DNA of 64,000 nt from CAZHCA01 sp964530825. Lineage in GTDB: Bacteria; Bacteroidota; Bacteroidia; Chitinophagales; Saprospiraceae. Shown here piece after piece: positions 63,248 to 64,000 of the stretch (its first letter is position 1; every line of letters begins with the position of its first letter). The notes beneath the pieces are model-generated. The model had not been told where the DNA came from and ran no database searches. It was given only the letters and a program-made list of their open reading frames with translations. The stretch spans positions 1 to 64,000 of the forward strand of contig CAZHCA010000015.1 in assembly GCA_964530825.1 (NCBI GenBank), read 5' to 3'. The position numbers and the translations under genes are program-made.

Positions 63248-64000
63248 ATGCACCTTATTGACTGGATCATTATGGTAGGCACGCTGTTAGGTATCGTGGC
63301 CTATGGCGTCTGGCGAACCCGCAAAGTAGATAATGTGCAGAGCTACTTGCTGGGCGATCGCGACCTACCCTGGTGGACAATCGGACTTTCGATCATGGCA
63401 ACGCAGGCCAGCGCAATCACCTTTTTATCGACGCCCGGACAGGCCTACCAAGATGGGATGGGGTTTGCCCAGTTTTACTTTGGCCTGCCGATCGCCATGG
63501 TCATCCTGAGTGTTTTTGTCTTGCCCATTTTTTACCGGCTCAAGGTGTACACTGCCTACGAGTTTCTGGAGGGGCGATTCGACTTGCGTACACGCACCTT
63601 TACGGCCCTGCTTTTTCTCATCCAGCGTGGCCTGGCCGCAGGGCTGACGATTTACGCACCAGCCATCATCCTTTCTTCCATACTGGACTGGCCTTTGCGC
63701 CTAACTATTCTCCTGATCGGCGGAATTGTAATTTTCTACACCGTGCTAGGAGGCACTAAGGCGGTGAGCGTCACCCAGAAACAACAGATGATCATCATTT
63801 TAACCGGTATGTTCATTGCCGCCACGGTTATTGTATTTCGCTTGCCACAGGAGATTAGCTTCAACGAGGCGCTGGGTGTAGCTGGAAAAATGGGAAAACT
63901 CGAGGTGGTCGATTTTGAGTTCGATCTATCAAACCGGTATAACTTCTGGTCAGGCATGTTAGGAGGCGTATTTCTCTTTTTATCCTATTTCGGTACCGAT
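63248..64000 (+). CDS. Sodium:solute symporter (SSS family), cut by the window end
   Basis: The first 251 codons are present; the frame is open at the window end. It starts MHLIDWIIMVGTLLGIVAYG and shows the SSS pattern: SYLLGDRDLPWWTIGLSIMA, then TQASAITFLSTPGQAYQDGM, FYRLKVYTAYEFLEGRFDLR and FYTVLGGTKAVSVTQKQQM. SSS proteins use the sodium gradient to import sugars, amino acids or sialic acid. The TQASAITFLSTPG segment is that of the Bacteroidota branch often near sugar-handling genes. Following a PIG-L deacetylase, an amino-sugar substrate is plausible but not shown. Confidence 0.9.
   Translation, partial: MHLIDWIIMVGTLLGIVAYGVWRTRKVDNVQSYLLGDRDLPWWTIGLSIMATQASAITFLSTPGQAYQDGMGFAQFYFGLPIAMVILSVFVLPIFYRLKVYTAYEFLEGRFDLRTRTFTALLFLIQRGLAAGLTIYAPAIILSSILDWPLRLTILLIGGIVIFYTVLGGTKAVSVTQKQQMIIILTGMFIAATVIVFRLPQEISFNEALGVAGKMGKLEVVDFEFDLSNRYNFWSGMLGGVFLFLSYFGTD

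Overview
The window looks like chromosomal DNA of a Bacteroidota bacterium, probably of the Saprospiria (Lewinella/Haliscomenobacter-like). Evidence: exported proteins ending in type A and type B type IX secretion (T9SS) sorting domains, a PorP/SprF-type protein, HYR, cohesin, dockerin and SprB repeats, a Porin_10-type barrel, metal-dependent KdsA, and promoter elements of the Bacteroidota form TTTG-N19-TAnnTTTG with few Shine-Dalgarno sites. The genus is an inference; no rRNA or tRNA gene was seen.

Layout. 0.4-16.3 kb: a T9SS surface-protein region with two cohesin-type proteins (one a 1641-residue SprB-like type B cargo), a PorP/SprF partner and two large HYR/dockerin-like proteins; a 1.1 kb gene-poor gap lies inside it. 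16.4-21.9 kb: YraN nuclease-fold protein, then on the minus strand an acetyltransferase, a 1115-residue helical protein built from three ~265-residue repeats, and a lipoprotein. 21.9-28.8 kb: membrane class III cyclase, ComEC and a translationally coupled helix-hairpin-helix protein, an exported unknown, a degenerate-Nudix NrtR-type regulator and a lipoprotein. 29.0-34.1 kb: an alpha/beta hydrolase lacking its nucleophile serine coupled to a PEP-synthase-like protein, a MITE-like element, and lepA. 34.3-36.9 kb: SigK/RskA-like sigma/anti-sigma pair divergent from a fasciclin protein, flanked by two tiny membrane proteins. 37.2-41.5 kb: kdsA, an exported unknown, an FAD dehydrogenase, DoxX and a potassium channel.

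41.6-45.4 kb is the most unusual part. A LytTR response regulator, a 49-residue double-glycine-leader peptide with its own promoter, and a cytoplasmic TPR histidine kinase form what looks like a peptide-signalling cassette. They are followed by three tandem, probably non-coding units, each with an identical 18-bp 5' sequence and its own terminator.

45.4-64 kb is mostly housekeeping: pbpC, an RRM protein, fumC, a Mn-type superoxide dismutase, recN, fabI, a porin, an LpxH-like phosphoesterase with a perfect 17-bp palindrome over its catalytic motif, a GH57/DUF3536 protein, and a PIG-L deacetylase followed by a small membrane protein and a sodium:solute symporter cut off by the window end.
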